A stretch of DNA of 64,000 nt. Origin: Streptomyces sp. NBC_00448 (lineage in GTDB: Bacteria; Actinomycetota; Actinomycetes; Streptomycetales; Streptomycetaceae). Every line of letters begins with the position of its first letter. Position 1 is the first letter of the stretch. This document shows positions 35,283-46,421 of the stretch, piece by piece. The DNA is taken from the NCBI RefSeq assembly GCF_036014115.1, contig NZ_CP107913.1, forward strand, positions 2,421,001 to 2,485,000, written 5' to 3'. The position numbers were made by a program, and so were the translations under genes. The notes below the pieces were generated by a model. It did no database searches. It saw only the letters and a list, made by a program, of their open reading frames with translations, and was not told where the DNA came from.

Positions 35283-37796
35283 TCAGCCGCCGAACACTTG
35301 CCGGACCCGCAACGCCCTTGCCAGATCGTCCAGTTGGTCGTCGAACGTGCGGCGCAGCGCCGGGATCACGGCGGGGTCGTCGAGGGCGGCCCGGCCCAAC
35401 GCGAGCGTCTCCGCGGTGATCTCGGTGAACGGGAAGCCGCTGCGGGCGACCATGTTCGCGACGGCCGGCCCGCGGCGGGCGGCGAGCGCGACGGCGTCGG
35501 GGAAGTAGCGGGGCAGGTAGCCGTCCAGCAGGGCCCGCTGCTCGTGCTGCCAGAAGCCCTCCACGGCCGCGCCGAGCAGCGGGTTGGAGCTCGCGTCGTC
35601 ATGGAAGATCGCCTGCCAGGCGGCGGACTTGGTGTCCTTGTCGGGCAGCGCCGCACGGCAGCGGGCGGCGGACTCGTGGCCGGTGGCGCTGGTGTCGCGG
35701 GCCAGTTCCGCGTCGATGTCGGCGGCGCCGGCCGCACCCAGCACGGCCAGCCGTGCCAGCAGCAGCCAGCGCAGCTCCTGGTCCAGCGTGCCGTCGCCGG
35801 GGAGCACGCCCCGGTCGTACCAGTCGCGCAGCTCGGCCGCGTCGGTGGCGCTCAGCGCGGAGGCGATCAGCGCGCGGGTGGCGGTGAGCCGGTTGCCGGC
35901 CCGGCCCTCGGCGAGCAGCGCGCGGGCGGTCCCGGCGAGGCCGGCGAGCGCGTCGGGCCGCAGCGCCGGGTCGAGGTAGCGGTCGGCGACGGTCGCGCGG
36001 GCGAAGGTGAGCACGCCCTGCACGATCGCCGGGTCGGACTCGGCCGGCAGATGCCGGCCCACCAGCGCCAGGTACTCCGCGGGCGCCAGCCGGGCGTCGC
36101 GCACCAGGTCGCGGGCCGCGTTCCACGCCACCGAGCGGGACAGCGGGTCGGGGATGCTGCCGAGGGCGTCGCGGACCGCCTCCCACGAGCGGTCGTCGAA
36201 GCGGACCTTGACGTAGCTGAGGTCGCCGTCGTTGAGCAGCACCAGGTCGGGCCGGGGGCCGTCGAAGGTACGGCGCTCGACCGCGGCGGTGGCCGTGATG
36301 TCGACGGTGGCGCGCTCGCGCAGCACCAGCCGCGCCGGGTCGCCGTCGGCCCGGTCGTACAGTCCGACGCCGATGCGGTGCGGGCGTTCGCCGCTGTGGC
36401 CGATCTCCAGCCGCCAGCCGCCGGGCGCGGGCGAGGCGGCCGGGGTGAGGGTGTCCACGCCGGTGGTGCGCAGCCATGCCTCGGCCCACGCCGTCACGTC
36501 GCGGTCGGTGGCGGAGGCGAGCGAGTCGATCAGGTCGGCGAGGCGGGCGTTGCCGAAGCGGTGCCGGGCGAAGTGCTCGTTGAGGCCGGCCAGGAAGTCC
36601 TCGCGGCCCATCCACGTGACGAGCTGGCGCAGTGCGGAGCCGCCCTTGGCGTAGGAGATGCCGTCGATGTTGGTCAGCGCGGACGCGGTGTCGGGGACGT
36701 CCTCGGGCAGCGGCGCGACCGGGTGGGTGGAGGGGCGCTGGTCGCTGTCGGAGCCGCGGAACTTGCGGTGGGCGCCGTAGCCGGTCCAGGCGCCGTCGAA
36801 GCCGGGGGCCTCGGAGGCGATCTGGAAGCCCATGTACTCGGCGAACGACTCGTTCAGCCAGATGTCGTCCCACCAGCGCAGGGTGACCAGGTCGCCGAAC
36901 CACATGTGGGCCATCTCGTGGGCGATGACCACCGCGCGGTCCAGCAGTTCGCTGGGGGTGGCGGCGGAGCGGTAGACGTACTCGTCGCGCAGGACGACCA
37001 GACCGGGGTTCTCCATCGCGCCGAAGTTGAATTCGGGCACGAACGCCTGGTCGTAGGAGTCGAACGGGTACGGCTCGGCGAACATCTCGCGGTAGCGGTC
37101 GAAGCAGCCGAAGGTGAAGGCGAACAGGTCGGGCGCGGCCCGGTCCAGGTGCTCGGCGAGCGAGCGGCGGCAGTGCAGGGCGAACGGCAGCCCGGCGTGC
37201 TCGGCGCGCACCGTGTGGTACGGCCCGGCGGCGACCGCGACGACGTACGTGGGCAGCGGCGGGGTGGTGGCCATCTGCCAGCGGCCGGGCGCGGTGCGGG
37301 TGGCGGTGCCGTTGCCGAGCACCGCCCAGTCCTCCGGCGCGGTGACCGCCACGTCGAAGCGGGCCTTCAGGTCGGGCTGGTCGAAGGCGGCGAAGACCCG
37401 GCGCACGTCGTCGAGGAAGAGCTGGGTGTACAGGTACGTCTCACCGTCGGCGGGGTCGGTGAAGCGGTGCAGGCCCTCGCCGGTGTGCGAGTAGTTCATG
37501 TCGGCCTCGACCCGCAGTTCGTGCGGGCCCGCGGTGAGTCCGGGCAGCGGCAGCCGGTTGCCGTCGACCAGCGCGTGGTCGAGCGGGGCGCCGTCGAGCA
37601 GCACCCGGTGCAGGGCGGCGGGCTCGATCTCGGCGAAGCTGTCGCAGTCGCGGAGCGCCGCGAATCGGATGACGGTGGTCGATCCGAAGCGTTCCTCGCC
37701 CCTGGTGAGGTCGAGGTCGATCGCGTAGTGCTCTACGGCCAGGTCACGGGCGCGGGTCTCGGCCTCGGCGCGGTTGAGGGCAGGCATGCCCCTCAT
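35283..37796 (-). CDS. pepN: Aminopeptidase N
   Basis: 837-residue M1 metallopeptidase removing N-terminal residues from peptides in the cytosol. GAMEN occurs as FNFGAMENPG, and the zinc site is HEMAHMWFGDL with the downstream Glu in LNESFAEY. An ERAP1-like helical C-terminal domain completes it. Family length is typical. ATG at 37796 or 37787 could start it; the latter begins MPALNRAEAETRARDL and has GAGGGG very close. The short gap to the divergent metalloprotease-like gene holds both promoters. Confidence 0.95.
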   Translation of the reverse strand: MRGMPALNRAEAETRARDLAVEHYAIDLDLTRGEERFGSTTVIRFAALRDCDSFAEIEPAALHRVLLDGAPLDHALVDGNRLPLPGLTAGPHELRVEADMNYSHTGEGLHRFTDPADGETYLYTQLFLDDVRRVFAAFDQPDLKARFDVAVTAPEDWAVLGNGTATRTAPGRWQMATTPPLPTYVVAVAAGPYHTVRAEHAGLPFALHCRRSLAEHLDRAAPDLFAFTFGCFDRYREMFAEPYPFDSYDQAFVPEFNFGAMENPGLVVLRDEYVYRSAATPSELLDRAVVIAHEMAHMWFGDLVTLRWWDDIWLNESFAEYMGFQIASEAPGFDGAWTGYGAHRKFRGSDSDQRPSTHPVAPLPEDVPDTASALTNIDGISYAKGGSALRQLVTWMGREDFLAGLNEHFARHRFGNARLADLIDSLASATDRDVTAWAEAWLRTTGVDTLTPAASPAPGGWRLEIGHSGERPHRIGVGLYDRADGDPARLVLRERATVDITATAAVERRTFDGPRPDLVLLNDGDLSYVKVRFDDRSWEAVRDALGSIPDPLSRSVAWNAARDLVRDARLAPAEYLALVGRHLPAESDPAIVQGVLTFARATVADRYLDPALRPDALAGLAGTARALLAEGRAGNRLTATRALIASALSATDAAELRDWYDRGVLPGDGTLDQELRWLLLARLAVLGAAGAADIDAELARDTSATGHESAARCRAALPDKDTKSAAWQAIFHDDASSNPLLGAAVEGFWQHEQRALLDGYLPRYFPDAVALAARRGPAVANMVARSGFPFTEITAETLALGRAALDDPAVIPALRRTFDDQLDDLARALRVRQVFGG

Positions 37797-37927
37797 GCTG
37801 CCGCACGAAAGCCGCTGGTGGAACGCCTTTGCCGATCATGAATGCGGTGGTGGTGCACACATTCGGTTCCCGGGCCCGCCCGCCGCGGGCGGGCGTGGCC
37901 TAGGCTCGCAGGGGCGGGGAGGTGGTC

Positions 37928-38854
37928 ATGGGCGAGGGAGCCGGGGGCGGCGGGGAAATCGCCGGGGGGCCGATCGTGCACGGGTTTCCGCACCTGGAGA
38001 CGGTACGCGGCGCGCTGACCGCGATCCATCGGCGGCTGTCGGCGGACGGGGTGGCCCGGTTCGCGACCAGCGTGCGGCCGGAGTTGGTGGACTTCCCCGA
38101 CGACGAGGACCCGTATCTGGGCGCGCTGCGGGTGGCCCGGGTGATGGTGCAGCACCTGCGGCTGCCGGACGCCCGGATGGTGGTGGGTTTCCGCGACATG
38201 GCGCACGCCGGGAACGTCGAACTGGCCGCGGGCCCGGAGTACTTCGTGGAGCTGCACTCCCGTTTCCGGACCGACCGGCGGGACGTGGGGGCCGCGCTCG
38301 CCCACGAGGTGATGCACGTCTACCTGCACCGGCTCGGCCTGTCCTTCCCCGGCACCCGCGACAACGAGATCCTCACGGACACCGCGACCGCGTACCTCGG
38401 TGCGGGCTGGCTGCTGCTGGACGCCTACCGCGAGGAGCCGTCGATGCGCGGGGACCGGATGACGATGTCCGCGTACAAGCTGGGGTATCTCACGCCCGAG
38501 GAGTTCGGGTACGTCCTGGCCAAGCGGGCGGCCGCCTTCGGCGACGACATCGAGCCGTGGTTCCGCAGCCCGCAGGCCCGCGACGCCTACCGGGTCGGCC
38601 TCACCCGCGCCCACCAGGACCTGCGCAGGCCGCCGCTGGCCGCCGCGTCGTGGGTGGCCCGCCGCCTCTACGCCAAGAACCGCCGGGCCGGCATCGCCCC
38701 CGCCGCGGCCGACTACTCCTTCGAGGGCACCCCGGACCGGCTGCGCGTCTCCTTCCCCTGCCCCGCCTGTTTCCAGCGCATCCGCCTCCCCTGCAAGGGC
38801 CGCCTGCGCGCCCGGTGCACCCTGTGCAGGACGGAGTTGGAGTGCGAGACGTGA
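37928..38854 (+). CDS. HExxH metalloprotease-like protein with C-terminal zinc ribbon
   Basis: 308 residues, no recognised named family. HEVMHVYLHRLG (about residues 120-131) is a zincin-type site, followed by Glu in DNEILTDTATAYLG, which could be the third ligand. The C-terminus has two CxxC pairs (CPAC and CTLC) forming a zinc ribbon. No signal peptide or membrane segment is visible, so it is probably cytoplasmic. The metal-ligand spacing suggests a peptidase; substrate unknown. ATG at 37928 has an ideal GGGGAGG upstream; GTG at 37922 is an alternative start. Confidence 0.75.
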   Translation: MGEGAGGGGEIAGGPIVHGFPHLETVRGALTAIHRRLSADGVARFATSVRPELVDFPDDEDPYLGALRVARVMVQHLRLPDARMVVGFRDMAHAGNVELAAGPEYFVELHSRFRTDRRDVGAALAHEVMHVYLHRLGLSFPGTRDNEILTDTATAYLGAGWLLLDAYREEPSMRGDRMTMSAYKLGYLTPEEFGYVLAKRAAAFGDDIEPWFRSPQARDAYRVGLTRAHQDLRRPPLAAASWVARRLYAKNRRAGIAPAAADYSFEGTPDRLRVSFPCPACFQRIRLPCKGRLRARCTLCRTELECET

Positions 38855-38916
38855 GAGCCGCCTCACGGGGGCGCCCCTTCGGGGGGACGCTCTCCGCGAG
38901 GGCGCCGCAGAAAGGT

Positions 38917-38956
38917 GCAGCGCTCGCCTCCTTGGTCGGGGAGTGGCGAGCGCTGC
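38917..38956. terminator. Hairpin between metalloprotease-like gene and gltD
   Basis: A 12-bp perfect stem (38917-38928 with 38945-38956) encloses a 16-base loop that can extend the stem by three pairs with one bulge. It lies between convergent genes. Confidence 0.65.
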
Positions 38957-39043
38957 GGGTGTTGCTGCGTACCGCACACCGTTGTGCGGGACATCTCGGG
39001 GGCCGGGCGAAGCCCGGCCGGGGGACGGCGGAAGCCGTTCGGG

Positions 39044-40507
39044 TCAGACCGTGAGCGGCCGGTCGGTCGGACGGATCGGCGAGGGCAGAGCCGACGGCAC
39101 CCCCGTGAGGTACGCGTCGACGGACTTCGCCGCAGAGCGCCCCTCGGCGATGGCCCACACGATCAGCGACTGGCCGCGGCCGGCGTCACCGGCGACGAAG
39201 ACCCCGTCGACGTTGGTCGCGTAGGAGCCGTCCCGCGCGATGTTGCCGCGCGCGTCCAGTTCCAGGCCGAGCTGCTCGATCAGCCCGTTCTTCTGGTCGG
39301 TGCCGGTGAACCCCATCGCGAGGGTGACCAGGTCGGCCGGGATGACCCGCTCGGTGCCCTCCTGGGGCACGAACTTGCCGTCCTGGAAGACCACCTCGAC
39401 CAGGTGCAGTTCCCGCACATGCCCGTCGGCGTCGCCGGTGAACTTCACGGTGTTGACGGCGTAGACCCGCTCGCCGCCCTCCTCGTGCGCGGAGGTCACC
39501 TTGTAGACCATCGGCATCGTCGGCCACGGCTGGTGCGCGGGCCGCTCGTCGGACGGGCGCGGCATGATCTCCAGCTGGGTGACGGACAGCGCGCCCTGCC
39601 GGTGCGCGGTGCCGACGCAGTCCGCGCCGGTGTCACCGCCGCCGATGACCACCACGTGCTTGCCCTCGGCGGTGATCGGCGGGGCGACGAAGTCGCCCTC
39701 CTGCACCTTGTTGGACAGCGGCAGGTACTCCATCGCCTGGTACACGCCGGTCAGTTCGCGGCCCTCGACCGGCAGGTCGCGCCACTGGGTGGCGCCGGCC
39801 GCGATGACCACGGCGTCGTACCGCCGGGCGAGCTTCGCGCCGTCCAGGTCGGTGCCGATCTGCACACCGGTACGGAACTTGGTGCCCTCCGCCCGCATCT
39901 GCTCGATCCGGCGGTTGATGTGCCGCTTCTCCATCTTGAACTCGGGGATGCCGTACCGCAGCAGGCCTCCGATCCGGTCGGCCCGCTCGTAGACCGCGAC
40001 GGTGTGGCCGGCCCGGGTGAGCTGCTGGGCGGCGGCCAGGCCCGCCGGGCCCGAGCCGATGACGGCGACGGTCTTGCCGGACAGCCGCTCCGGCGGCTGC
40101 GGCGTGACGTCCCCGTTGTCCCAGGCCTTGTCGATGATGGTGACTTCGACGTTCTTGATCGTCACCGGCGGCTGGTTGATGCCGAGCACGCACGCGGTCT
40201 CGCACGGCGCCGGGCACAGCCGCCCGGTGAACTCCGGGAAGTTGTTGGTGGCGTGCAGCCGCTCGGACGCGGCGGTCCAGTCCTCGCGGTAGGCGTAGTC
40301 GTTCCACTCCGGGATGAGGTTGCCGAGCGGACAGCCCTGGTGGCAGAACGGGATACCGCAGTCCATGCAGCGGCCGGCCTGCTTGCTGACGATCGGCAGC
40401 AGGCCACCGGGGACGTAGACCTCTTTCCAGTCCTGCTTGCGCTCCTCGACCGGGCGGGTCGGGTTGTTCTCACGCGGGGTGGTGAGGAAGCCCTTGGGGT
40501 CAGCCAT
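39044..40507 (-). CDS. gltD: Glutamate synthase (NADPH) small subunit
   Basis: 487 residues. It delivers electrons from NADPH through FAD and iron-sulfur clusters to GltB. N-terminal Cys clusters are [14 protein letters not shown] and [12 protein letters not shown]; the FAD motif is [14 protein letters not shown] and the NADPH motif [16 protein letters not shown] at 40507 overlaps the gltB stop by eight bases, so translation is coupled to give equal amounts. Confidence 0.97.
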   Translation of the reverse strand: MADPKGFLTTPRENNPTRPVEERKQDWKEVYVPGGLLPIVSKQAGRCMDCGIPFCHQGCPLGNLIPEWNDYAYREDWTAASERLHATNNFPEFTGRLCPAPCETACVLGINQPPVTIKNVEVTIIDKAWDNGDVTPQPPERLSGKTVAVIGSGPAGLAAAQQLTRAGHTVAVYERADRIGGLLRYGIPEFKMEKRHINRRIEQMRAEGTKFRTGVQIGTDLDGAKLARRYDAVVIAAGATQWRDLPVEGRELTGVYQAMEYLPLSNKVQEGDFVAPPITAEGKHVVVIGGGDTGADCVGTAHRQGALSVTQLEIMPRPSDERPAHQPWPTMPMVYKVTSAHEEGGERVYAVNTVKFTGDADGHVRELHLVEVVFQDGKFVPQEGTERVIPADLVTLAMGFTGTDQKNGLIEQLGLELDARGNIARDGSYATNVDGVFVAGDAGRGQSLIVWAIAEGRSAAKSVDAYLTGVPSALPSPIRPTDRPLTV

Positions 40508-43500
40508 TTGCCGCCTCCATCATCTTCGCGGTGGTCTCGGACTCCGAGAGTCCGGCCTGCTCGGCGGCGTTCTTGGCGGCGAGCACTGCCTTGTAGTCCC
40601 TCGGCATGACCTTGCCGAAGCGGGTGAGGGCACCGCCCCAGTCGGCGAGCAGCCGCTCGGCGACGGTCGAGCCGGTCTCCTCGAAGTGGCGGCGCACCAC
40701 GTCGTGCAGCCACGTGATGTCGTCGGCGGTGAGCTGCTCGATCTCGACCATGCCCGGGTTGACGCAGTCCGGGTCGAGGTCCAGCAGGTAGGCGATGCCG
40801 CCGGACATGCCGGCCGCGAAGTTCCGGCCGGTGGTGCCGAGCACGACCGCCCGGCCGCCGGTCATGTACTCGCAGCCGTGGTCGCCGACGCCCTCGGCCA
40901 CCACGGTCGCGCCGGAATTGCGCACGCAGAACCGCTCGCCGGTGCGGCCGCGCAGGAACAGCTCGCCGCCGGTGGCACCGTAGGCGATGGTGTTGCCCGC
41001 GATGGTGGACTCCTCGGCGAGGTGGTCCGCGCCGCGGTCCGGGCGGACGATCACGCGGCCGCCGGACAGGCCCTTGCCGACGTAGTCGTTGGCGTCGCCC
41101 TCCAGCCGCAGGGTGATGCCCTTGGGCAGGAACGCGCCGAAGGACTGGCCCGCGGAGCCGGTGAAGGTGATGTCGACGGTGTCCTCGGGCAGGCCGGCGC
41201 CACCGTACTTCTTCGTCACCTCGTGGCCGAGCATGGTGCCCACCGTGCGGTTGACGTTGCGGATCGGCACCTGCGCGCGGACCGGCGCACCGGACTCCAG
41301 CGCCTCGGCGGCGAGCCGGATCAGCTCGTTGTCGAGCGCGCGGTCCAGGCCGTGGTCCTGGCCGGTGATGCGGTGCAGCGCCGCGCCCTCGGGCAGCTCC
41401 GGCACGTACAGCAGCGGGGCCAGGTCCAGGCCCTGCGCCTTCCAGTGGTCCACCGCGCGGCCGGCGTCGATCAGTTCGGCGTGGCCGACGGCCTCCTCGA
41501 TGGTGCGGAAGCCCAGCTCGGCGAGGAGTTCACGGACCTCCTCGGCGATGAACTCGAAGAAGTTCACCACGAACTCGGGCTTGCCGGAGAACCGGTCGCG
41601 CAGCACCGGGTTCTGGGTGGCGACGCCGACCGGGCAGGTGTCCAGGTGGCACACCCGCATCATGATGCAGCCGGAGACGACCAGCGGCGCGGTGGCGAAG
41701 CCGAACTCCTCGGCGCCGAGCAGCGCCGCGATCACCACGTCCCGGCCGGTCTTGAGCTGGCCGTCGGTCTGCACCACGATCCGGTCCCGCAGCCCGTTGA
41801 GCAGCAGCGTCTGCTGGGTCTCGGCGAGGCCGAGCTCCCAGGGACCGCCGGCGTGCTTCAGCGAGGTGAGCGGGGAGGCACCGGTGCCGCCGTCGTGACC
41901 GGAGATCAACACCACGTCGGCGTGCGCCTTGGACACGCCCGCCGCGACGGTGCCGACGCCGACCTCGGAGACCAGCTTGACGTGCACCCGCGCCCTGGGG
42001 TTGGCGTTCTTCAGGTCGTGGATGAGCTGGGCGAGGTCCTCGATGGAGTAGATGTCGTGGTGCGGCGGCGGCGAGATCAGGCCGACGCCCGCGGTGGAGT
42101 GCCGGGTGCCGGCGATCCACGGGTAGACCTTGTGGCCGGGCAGCTGGCCGCCCTCGCCGGGCTTGGCGCCCTGCGCCATCTTGATCTGGATGTCGTCGGC
42201 GTTGACCAGGTACTCGGAGGTGACGCCGAACCGGCCGGAGGCGACCTGCTTGATGGCGCTGCGCCGGGCCGGGTCGTAGAGCCGCTCCGGGTCCTCGCCG
42301 CCCTCGCCGGTGTTGGACTTGCCGCCGAGCTGGTTCATCGCGATGGCGAGCGTCTCGTGCGCCTCGCGGGAGATCGAGCCGTACGACATGGCGCCGGTGG
42401 AGAACCGCTTGACGATCTCGCTGACCGGCTCGACCTCGTCGATCGGGACGGCCGGGCGGTCCTGCTTGAGGCCGAACAGGCCGCGCAGGGTCATCAGCCG
42501 CTCGGACTGCTCGTTCACCCGCGAGGTGTACTGCTTGAAGATGTCGTAGCGCCGGGTGCGGGTGGCGTGCTGGAGCCGGAAGACGGTGTCCGGGTCGAAC
42601 AGGTGCGGCTCGCCCTCGCGGCGCCACTGGTACTCGCCGCCGATCTCCAGCCGGCGGTGCGCGGCGGGGATGCCGGAGACCGGGTACGCCTTGGCGTGCC
42701 GGGCGGCGACCTCCTGCGCGATGACGTCGATGCCCGCCCCGCCGATCTTGGTGTCGGTGAGGTGGAAGTAGGTGTCGACGAACTCGGCGTCCAGGCCGAC
42801 CGCCTCGAAGACCTGCGCGCCGCGGTAGGAGGCGACGGTGGAGATGCCCATCTTGGACATCACCTTCAGCACGCCCTTGCCGAGCGCCTTGATCAGGTTC
42901 CGCATCGCGGTCTCTGCGTCGACGCCGGGCAGGAAGGTGCCGGCCCGGACCAGGTCCTCGACGGACTCCATGGCCAGGTACGGGTTGACGGCAGCGGCGC
43001 CGTAGCCGATCAGCAGCGCGACGTGGTGCACCTCGCGGACGTCGCCGGCCTCGACGATCAGGCCGACCTGGGTGCGCTGCTTGGTGCGGATCAGGTGGTG
43101 GTGCACCGCGGAGGTGAGCAGCAGCGACGGGATCGGGGCGTGCTCGGCGTCGGAGTGCCGGTCGGAGAGCACGATCAGGCGGGCGCCGTCCTCTATGGCG
43201 GCGTCGGCCTCGGCGCAGATCTCGGCCAGCCGCGCGGCGAGCGCGTCGCCGCCGCCGGCCACCCGGTACAGGCCGGAGAGCGTGGCGGCCTTCAGGCCGG
43301 GCAGGTCGCCGTCGGCGTTGACGTGGATGAGCTTGGCCAGCTCGTCGTTGTCGATCACCGGGAACGGCAGGGTGATGTTGCGACAGGAGGCCGGGCTGGG
43401 CTCCAGCAGGTTCCCGGACGGGCCGATGGTGGAGATCAGCGAGGTGACGAGCTCCTCGCGGATGGCGTCCAGCGGCGGGTTGGTGACCTGCGCGAAGAGC

Positions 43501-45104
43501 TGGGTGAAGTAGTCGAAGAGCAGCCGGGGCCGTTCGGAGAGCGCCGCGATCGGCGAGTCGGTGCCCATCGAGCCGAGCGGCTCGCCGCCGGTGCGCGCCA
43601 TCGGCGCGAGGATGACCCGCAGCTCCTCCTCGGTGTAGCCGAAGGTCTGCTGGCGGCGGGTGACCGAGGCGTGGGTGTGCACGATGTGCTCGCGCTCGGG
43701 CAGGTCGGCGAGGTTGATCAGCCCGGCGTCCAGCCAGTCCGCGTACGGGTTCTGGGCGGCCATCTCGGCCTTGATCTCGTCGTCCTCGACGATGCGGTGC
43801 GAGGCGGTGTCGACCAGGAACATCCGGCCGGGCTGCAGCCGGCCCTTGCGGACCACCCGCTCCGGGGCGATGTCGTGCAGCACGCCGGACTCGGAGGCGA
43901 GGACCACCAGGCCGTCGTCGGTGACCCAGTAGCGGCCCGGGCGCAGGCCGTTGCGGTCCAGGACCGCGCCGACGAGGGTGCCGTCGGTGAAGGTGACGCA
44001 GGCCGGACCGTCCCAGGGCTCCATCAGCGTGGAGTGGTAGCGGTAGAAGGCGCGGCGGGCCGGGTCCATCGAGGCGTGGTTCTCCCACGCCTCGGGGATC
44101 ATCATCAGCACGCTGTGCGGCAGCGAGCGGCCGCCGAGGTGCAGCAGTTCCAGCACCTCGTCGAAGGACGCGGTGTCGGAGGCGCCGGGGGTGCAGATCG
44201 GGAAGATCCGCTCCAGGTCGGCGGGGGTACCGGCGGAGCCCGCGGCCTGCGCGGTGCTGCCGTCCGCCGGGCGCACCGGGCCGAACAGCTCGCTGGCCAG
44301 CTGCGACTCGCGGGCCCGCATCCAGTTGCGGTTGCCCTTGACGGTGTTGATCTCGCCGTTGTGCGCGACGAACCGGTACGGGTGGGCGAGCGGCCAGCTC
44401 GGGAAGGTGTTGGTGGAGAAGCGGGAGTGGACCAGCGCGATGGCGGTGGCGAACCGCTCGTCGGACAGGTCGGGGAAGAACGGCTCCAGCTGGCCGGTGG
44501 TGAGCATGCCCTTGTAGACGATGGTCCGCGCGGACAGCGACGGGAAGTACACGTCGGCTTCACGCTCGGCGCGCTTGCGCAGCACGAACGCGGGCCGGTC
44601 CAGGTCGATGCCGGCGCGGTGCCCGGCCTGGTCGGCGACGAAGAGCTGGGCGAAGTACGGCATGGTGGAGCGGGCCGTGGCACCGAGCAGGTCGGGGTCG
44701 GTCGGCGTCTCGCGCCAGCCCAGGACGGTCAGGCCCTCTTCGGCGGCGATCCGCTCGATGGCGTCGACGGCCTTGGTACGGTCGTCGTGCTCGTGCGGCA
44801 GGAACGCGAGGCCGACGGCGTACTGCCCCGCGGCGGGCAGCTCGAAGCCGACGGCCGCGCGGAGGAAGGTGTCCGGGATCTGCAACAGGATGCCCGCGCC
44901 GTCGCCGGAGTCCGGCTCGGCACCGGTGGCGCCGCGATGTTCCAGGTTGCGCAGGACGGTCAGCGCCTGCTGGACGAGCGCGTGGCTCGCCTCACCGCTG
45001 AGGGTGGCGACAAAGCCGACGCCGCAGGCGTCGTGCTCGTGGCGGGGATCGTACATCCCCTGCGGGGCGGGGCGCCCGTCCATGAACGCGGAACGCGAAC
45101 GCAT
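40500..45104 (-). CDS. gltB: Glutamate synthase large subunit
   Basis: About 1534 residues. It makes glutamate from glutamine and 2-oxoglutarate. An N-terminal propeptide ends before the catalytic Cys in [13 protein letters not shown], which becomes residue 1 after cleavage. A class II glutaminase domain, a central domain, the FMN-binding synthase domain and the 3Fe-4S Cys motif [14 protein letters not shown] follow, then the C-terminal beta-helix. I chose ATG at 45104, which has GGGAG upstream; an ATG at 45161 would add 19 residues. Confidence 0.96.
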   Translation of the reverse strand: MRSRSAFMDGRPAPQGMYDPRHEHDACGVGFVATLSGEASHALVQQALTVLRNLEHRGATGAEPDSGDGAGILLQIPDTFLRAAVGFELPAAGQYAVGLAFLPHEHDDRTKAVDAIERIAAEEGLTVLGWRETPTDPDLLGATARSTMPYFAQLFVADQAGHRAGIDLDRPAFVLRKRAEREADVYFPSLSARTIVYKGMLTTGQLEPFFPDLSDERFATAIALVHSRFSTNTFPSWPLAHPYRFVAHNGEINTVKGNRNWMRARESQLASELFGPVRPADGSTAQAAGSAGTPADLERIFPICTPGASDTASFDEVLELLHLGGRSLPHSVLMMIPEAWENHASMDPARRAFYRYHSTLMEPWDGPACVTFTDGTLVGAVLDRNGLRPGRYWVTDDGLVVLASESGVLHDIAPERVVRKGRLQPGRMFLVDTASHRIVEDDEIKAEMAAQNPYADWLDAGLINLADLPEREHIVHTHASVTRRQQTFGYTEEELRVILAPMARTGGEPLGSMGTDSPIAALSERPRLLFDYFTQLFAQVTNPPLDAIREELVTSLISTIGPSGNLLEPSPASCRNITLPFPVIDNDELAKLIHVNADGDLPGLKAATLSGLYRVAGGGDALAARLAEICAEADAAIEDGARLIVLSDRHSDAEHAPIPSLLLTSAVHHHLIRTKQRTQVGLIVEAGDVREVHHVALLIGYGAAAVNPYLAMESVEDLVRAGTFLPGVDAETAMRNLIKALGKGVLKVMSKMGISTVASYRGAQVFEAVGLDAEFVDTYFHLTDTKIGGAGIDVIAQEVAARHAKAYPVSGIPAAHRRLEIGGEYQWRREGEPHLFDPDTVFRLQHATRTRRYDIFKQYTSRVNEQSERLMTLRGLFGLKQDRPAVPIDEVEPVSEIVKRFSTGAMSYGSISREAHETLAIAMNQLGGKSNTGEGGEDPERLYDPARRSAIKQVASGRFGVTSEYLVNADDIQIKMAQGAKPGEGGQLPGHKVYPWIAGTRHSTAGVGLISPPPHHDIYSIEDLAQLIHDLKNANPRARVHVKLVSEVGVGTVAAGVSKAHADVVLISGHDGGTGASPLTSLKHAGGPWELGLAETQQTLLLNGLRDRIVVQTDGQLKTGRDVVIAALLGAEEFGFATAPLVVSGCIMMRVCHLDTCPVGVATQNPVLRDRFSGKPEFVVNFFEFIAEEVRELLAELGFRTIEEAVGHAELIDAGRAVDHWKAQGLDLAPLLYVPELPEGAALHRITGQDHGLDRALDNELIRLAAEALESGAPVRAQVPIRNVNRTVGTMLGHEVTKKYGGAGLPEDTVDITFTGSAGQSFGAFLPKGITLRLEGDANDYVGKGLSGGRVIVRPDRGADHLAEESTIAGNTIAYGATGGELFLRGRTGERFCVRNSGATVVAEGVGDHGCEYMTGGRAVVLGTTGRNFAAGMSGGIAYLLDLDPDCVNPGMVEIEQLTADDITWLHDVVRRHFEETGSTVAERLLADWGGALTRFGKVMPRDYKAVLAAKNAAEQAGLSESETTAKMMEAANG

Positions 45105-45507
45105 GGCTCTCCCGTCGTCGTCATTTGGCTGATATGCATCGCCCGTCATGGGCATGCGCAACAGGGACGACGTTGGCCCTCTGCGATTTCGTGCAGGTTA
45201 CATGATGGACGAGTGTTCGAGAAGCGGATACTCGATTCCAGCATGTGGACATGCGGGGTGAATCTCGGGAGGTGGAACGGCTACTTCAGGCCAGCGTCGT
45301 ACCGCGGGGTTTACGGACGATCCCGGCGCTGCGAGCGGGGGTGCCCGCGCGCAGCTCGATGAACCTTTTCGGGAAAGCTCTGCCGGTTGCGTTACCGACT
45401 GATGCCCCGTGCGGCCGACGCTGAAACGAGGGGGAAACAGAACCTTGTGCCAGGTTGTCGGCCCCACCCGTACTTTCGATGGTACGGCCGGTCGTCAAGG
45501 GGGCGGG
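45105..45507. other. Upstream region of gltB
   Basis: 403 bases between the gltB start and the stop of the VIT1 gene, both on the minus strand. It should carry the gltB promoter and leader. GAAAC-n6-GAAAC at 45423-45438 (plus strand) resembles half of a GlnR site but lacks the partner GTnAC boxes. No open reading frame here looks coding. Confidence 0.4.
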
Positions 45508-46245
45508 TCAGCCGACCGCGGAGCCGATCAGGGAGCCCAGCGCGAAGGTGACACCGCCCGCGGCGGCGCCCAGCACGAGCTGCCGCAGCCCGCTGTACCA
45601 CCAGGAACGCGCGGTGACCCGGGCCACCGCGGCCCCGCAGCCGAAGAGCCCGACCATCGCCAGCGCGACCGCCGGCCACAGCACCGAAGCGCCCAGCAGG
45701 TACGGCAGCACCGGCAGCAGCGCGCCCAGCGCGAAGCAGACGAACGAGGAAGCCGCCGCGACCAGCGGCGAGGGCAGGTCGTGCGGGTCGACGCCCAGCT
45801 CCTCGCGGGCGTGGATCTCCAGCGCCTGCTCGGGGTCGACGGACAGCTGCCGGGCCACCTCGTGGGCCAGCTTCGGCTCCACTCCGCGCGACACGTACAA
45901 CGCGGCGAGCTCGCGCAGCTCCGCCTCCGGGTTGCGGTCCAGCTCGATCCGCTCGACCGCCAGCTCCGCCTCGACCAGCTCGCGCTGCGAGGCGACCGAG
46001 GTGTACTCGCCGGCCGCCATCGAGAACGCCCCGGCGGCGAGCCCGGCCAGACCGGTGACCGCCACGGTCCGGGCGCTCACGTCACCGCCCGCGACCCCCG
46101 TCATCAGCGCGAAGTTCGACACCAGCCCGTCCATCGCGCCGAACACCGCCGGCCGCAGCCACCCGCCGCTGACGTCGCGGTGGGTGTGCTCGGGCTCGTG
46201 GTACGGCGCGGCCGCACCGGCCGGCTCGATGGTGGCCGTCGTCAT
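45508..46245 (-). CDS. VIT1/CCC1-family iron/manganese transporter
   Basis: 245 residues with about five hydrophobic segments. FGAMDGLVSNFALMTGVAG and AAGAFSMAAGEYTSVASQRE are family hallmarks, and the Glu-rich middle (VEAELAVERIELDRNPEAE) is the metal-binding hairpin. The family moves Fe2+ or Mn2+ out of the cytosol or into stores. The N-terminus has HTHRDVSGG with several His. ATG at 46245. Confidence 0.87.
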   Translation of the reverse strand: MTTATIEPAGAAAPYHEPEHTHRDVSGGWLRPAVFGAMDGLVSNFALMTGVAGGDVSARTVAVTGLAGLAAGAFSMAAGEYTSVASQRELVEAELAVERIELDRNPEAELRELAALYVSRGVEPKLAHEVARQLSVDPEQALEIHAREELGVDPHDLPSPLVAAASSFVCFALGALLPVLPYLLGASVLWPAVALAMVGLFGCGAAVARVTARSWWYSGLRQLVLGAAAGGVTFALGSLIGSAVG

Positions 46246-46421
46246 GTCCCTACCCCTCCCCCGGGCGCCCCAGCGACCCGCGTACGTCTGCCAACGGTTC
46301 GACCGTACGTGGCATTCCGGGTCGCCGCCAGCAAGGGAAGGCTGCCCTGACCTGCGAATTCGTCCCCCGGCGTGGGGGTCAGCGCCGGCTGCGAAGGGGG
46401 CGCCGGGGCGGGATCAGGAGG

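Noticed and set aside
38855..38916. Repeat GGGGGCGCCCCTTCGGGG as another copy of the stop-linked element
   Set aside because: It lacks both the end core and the inner core; it is only a GC-rich palindrome.
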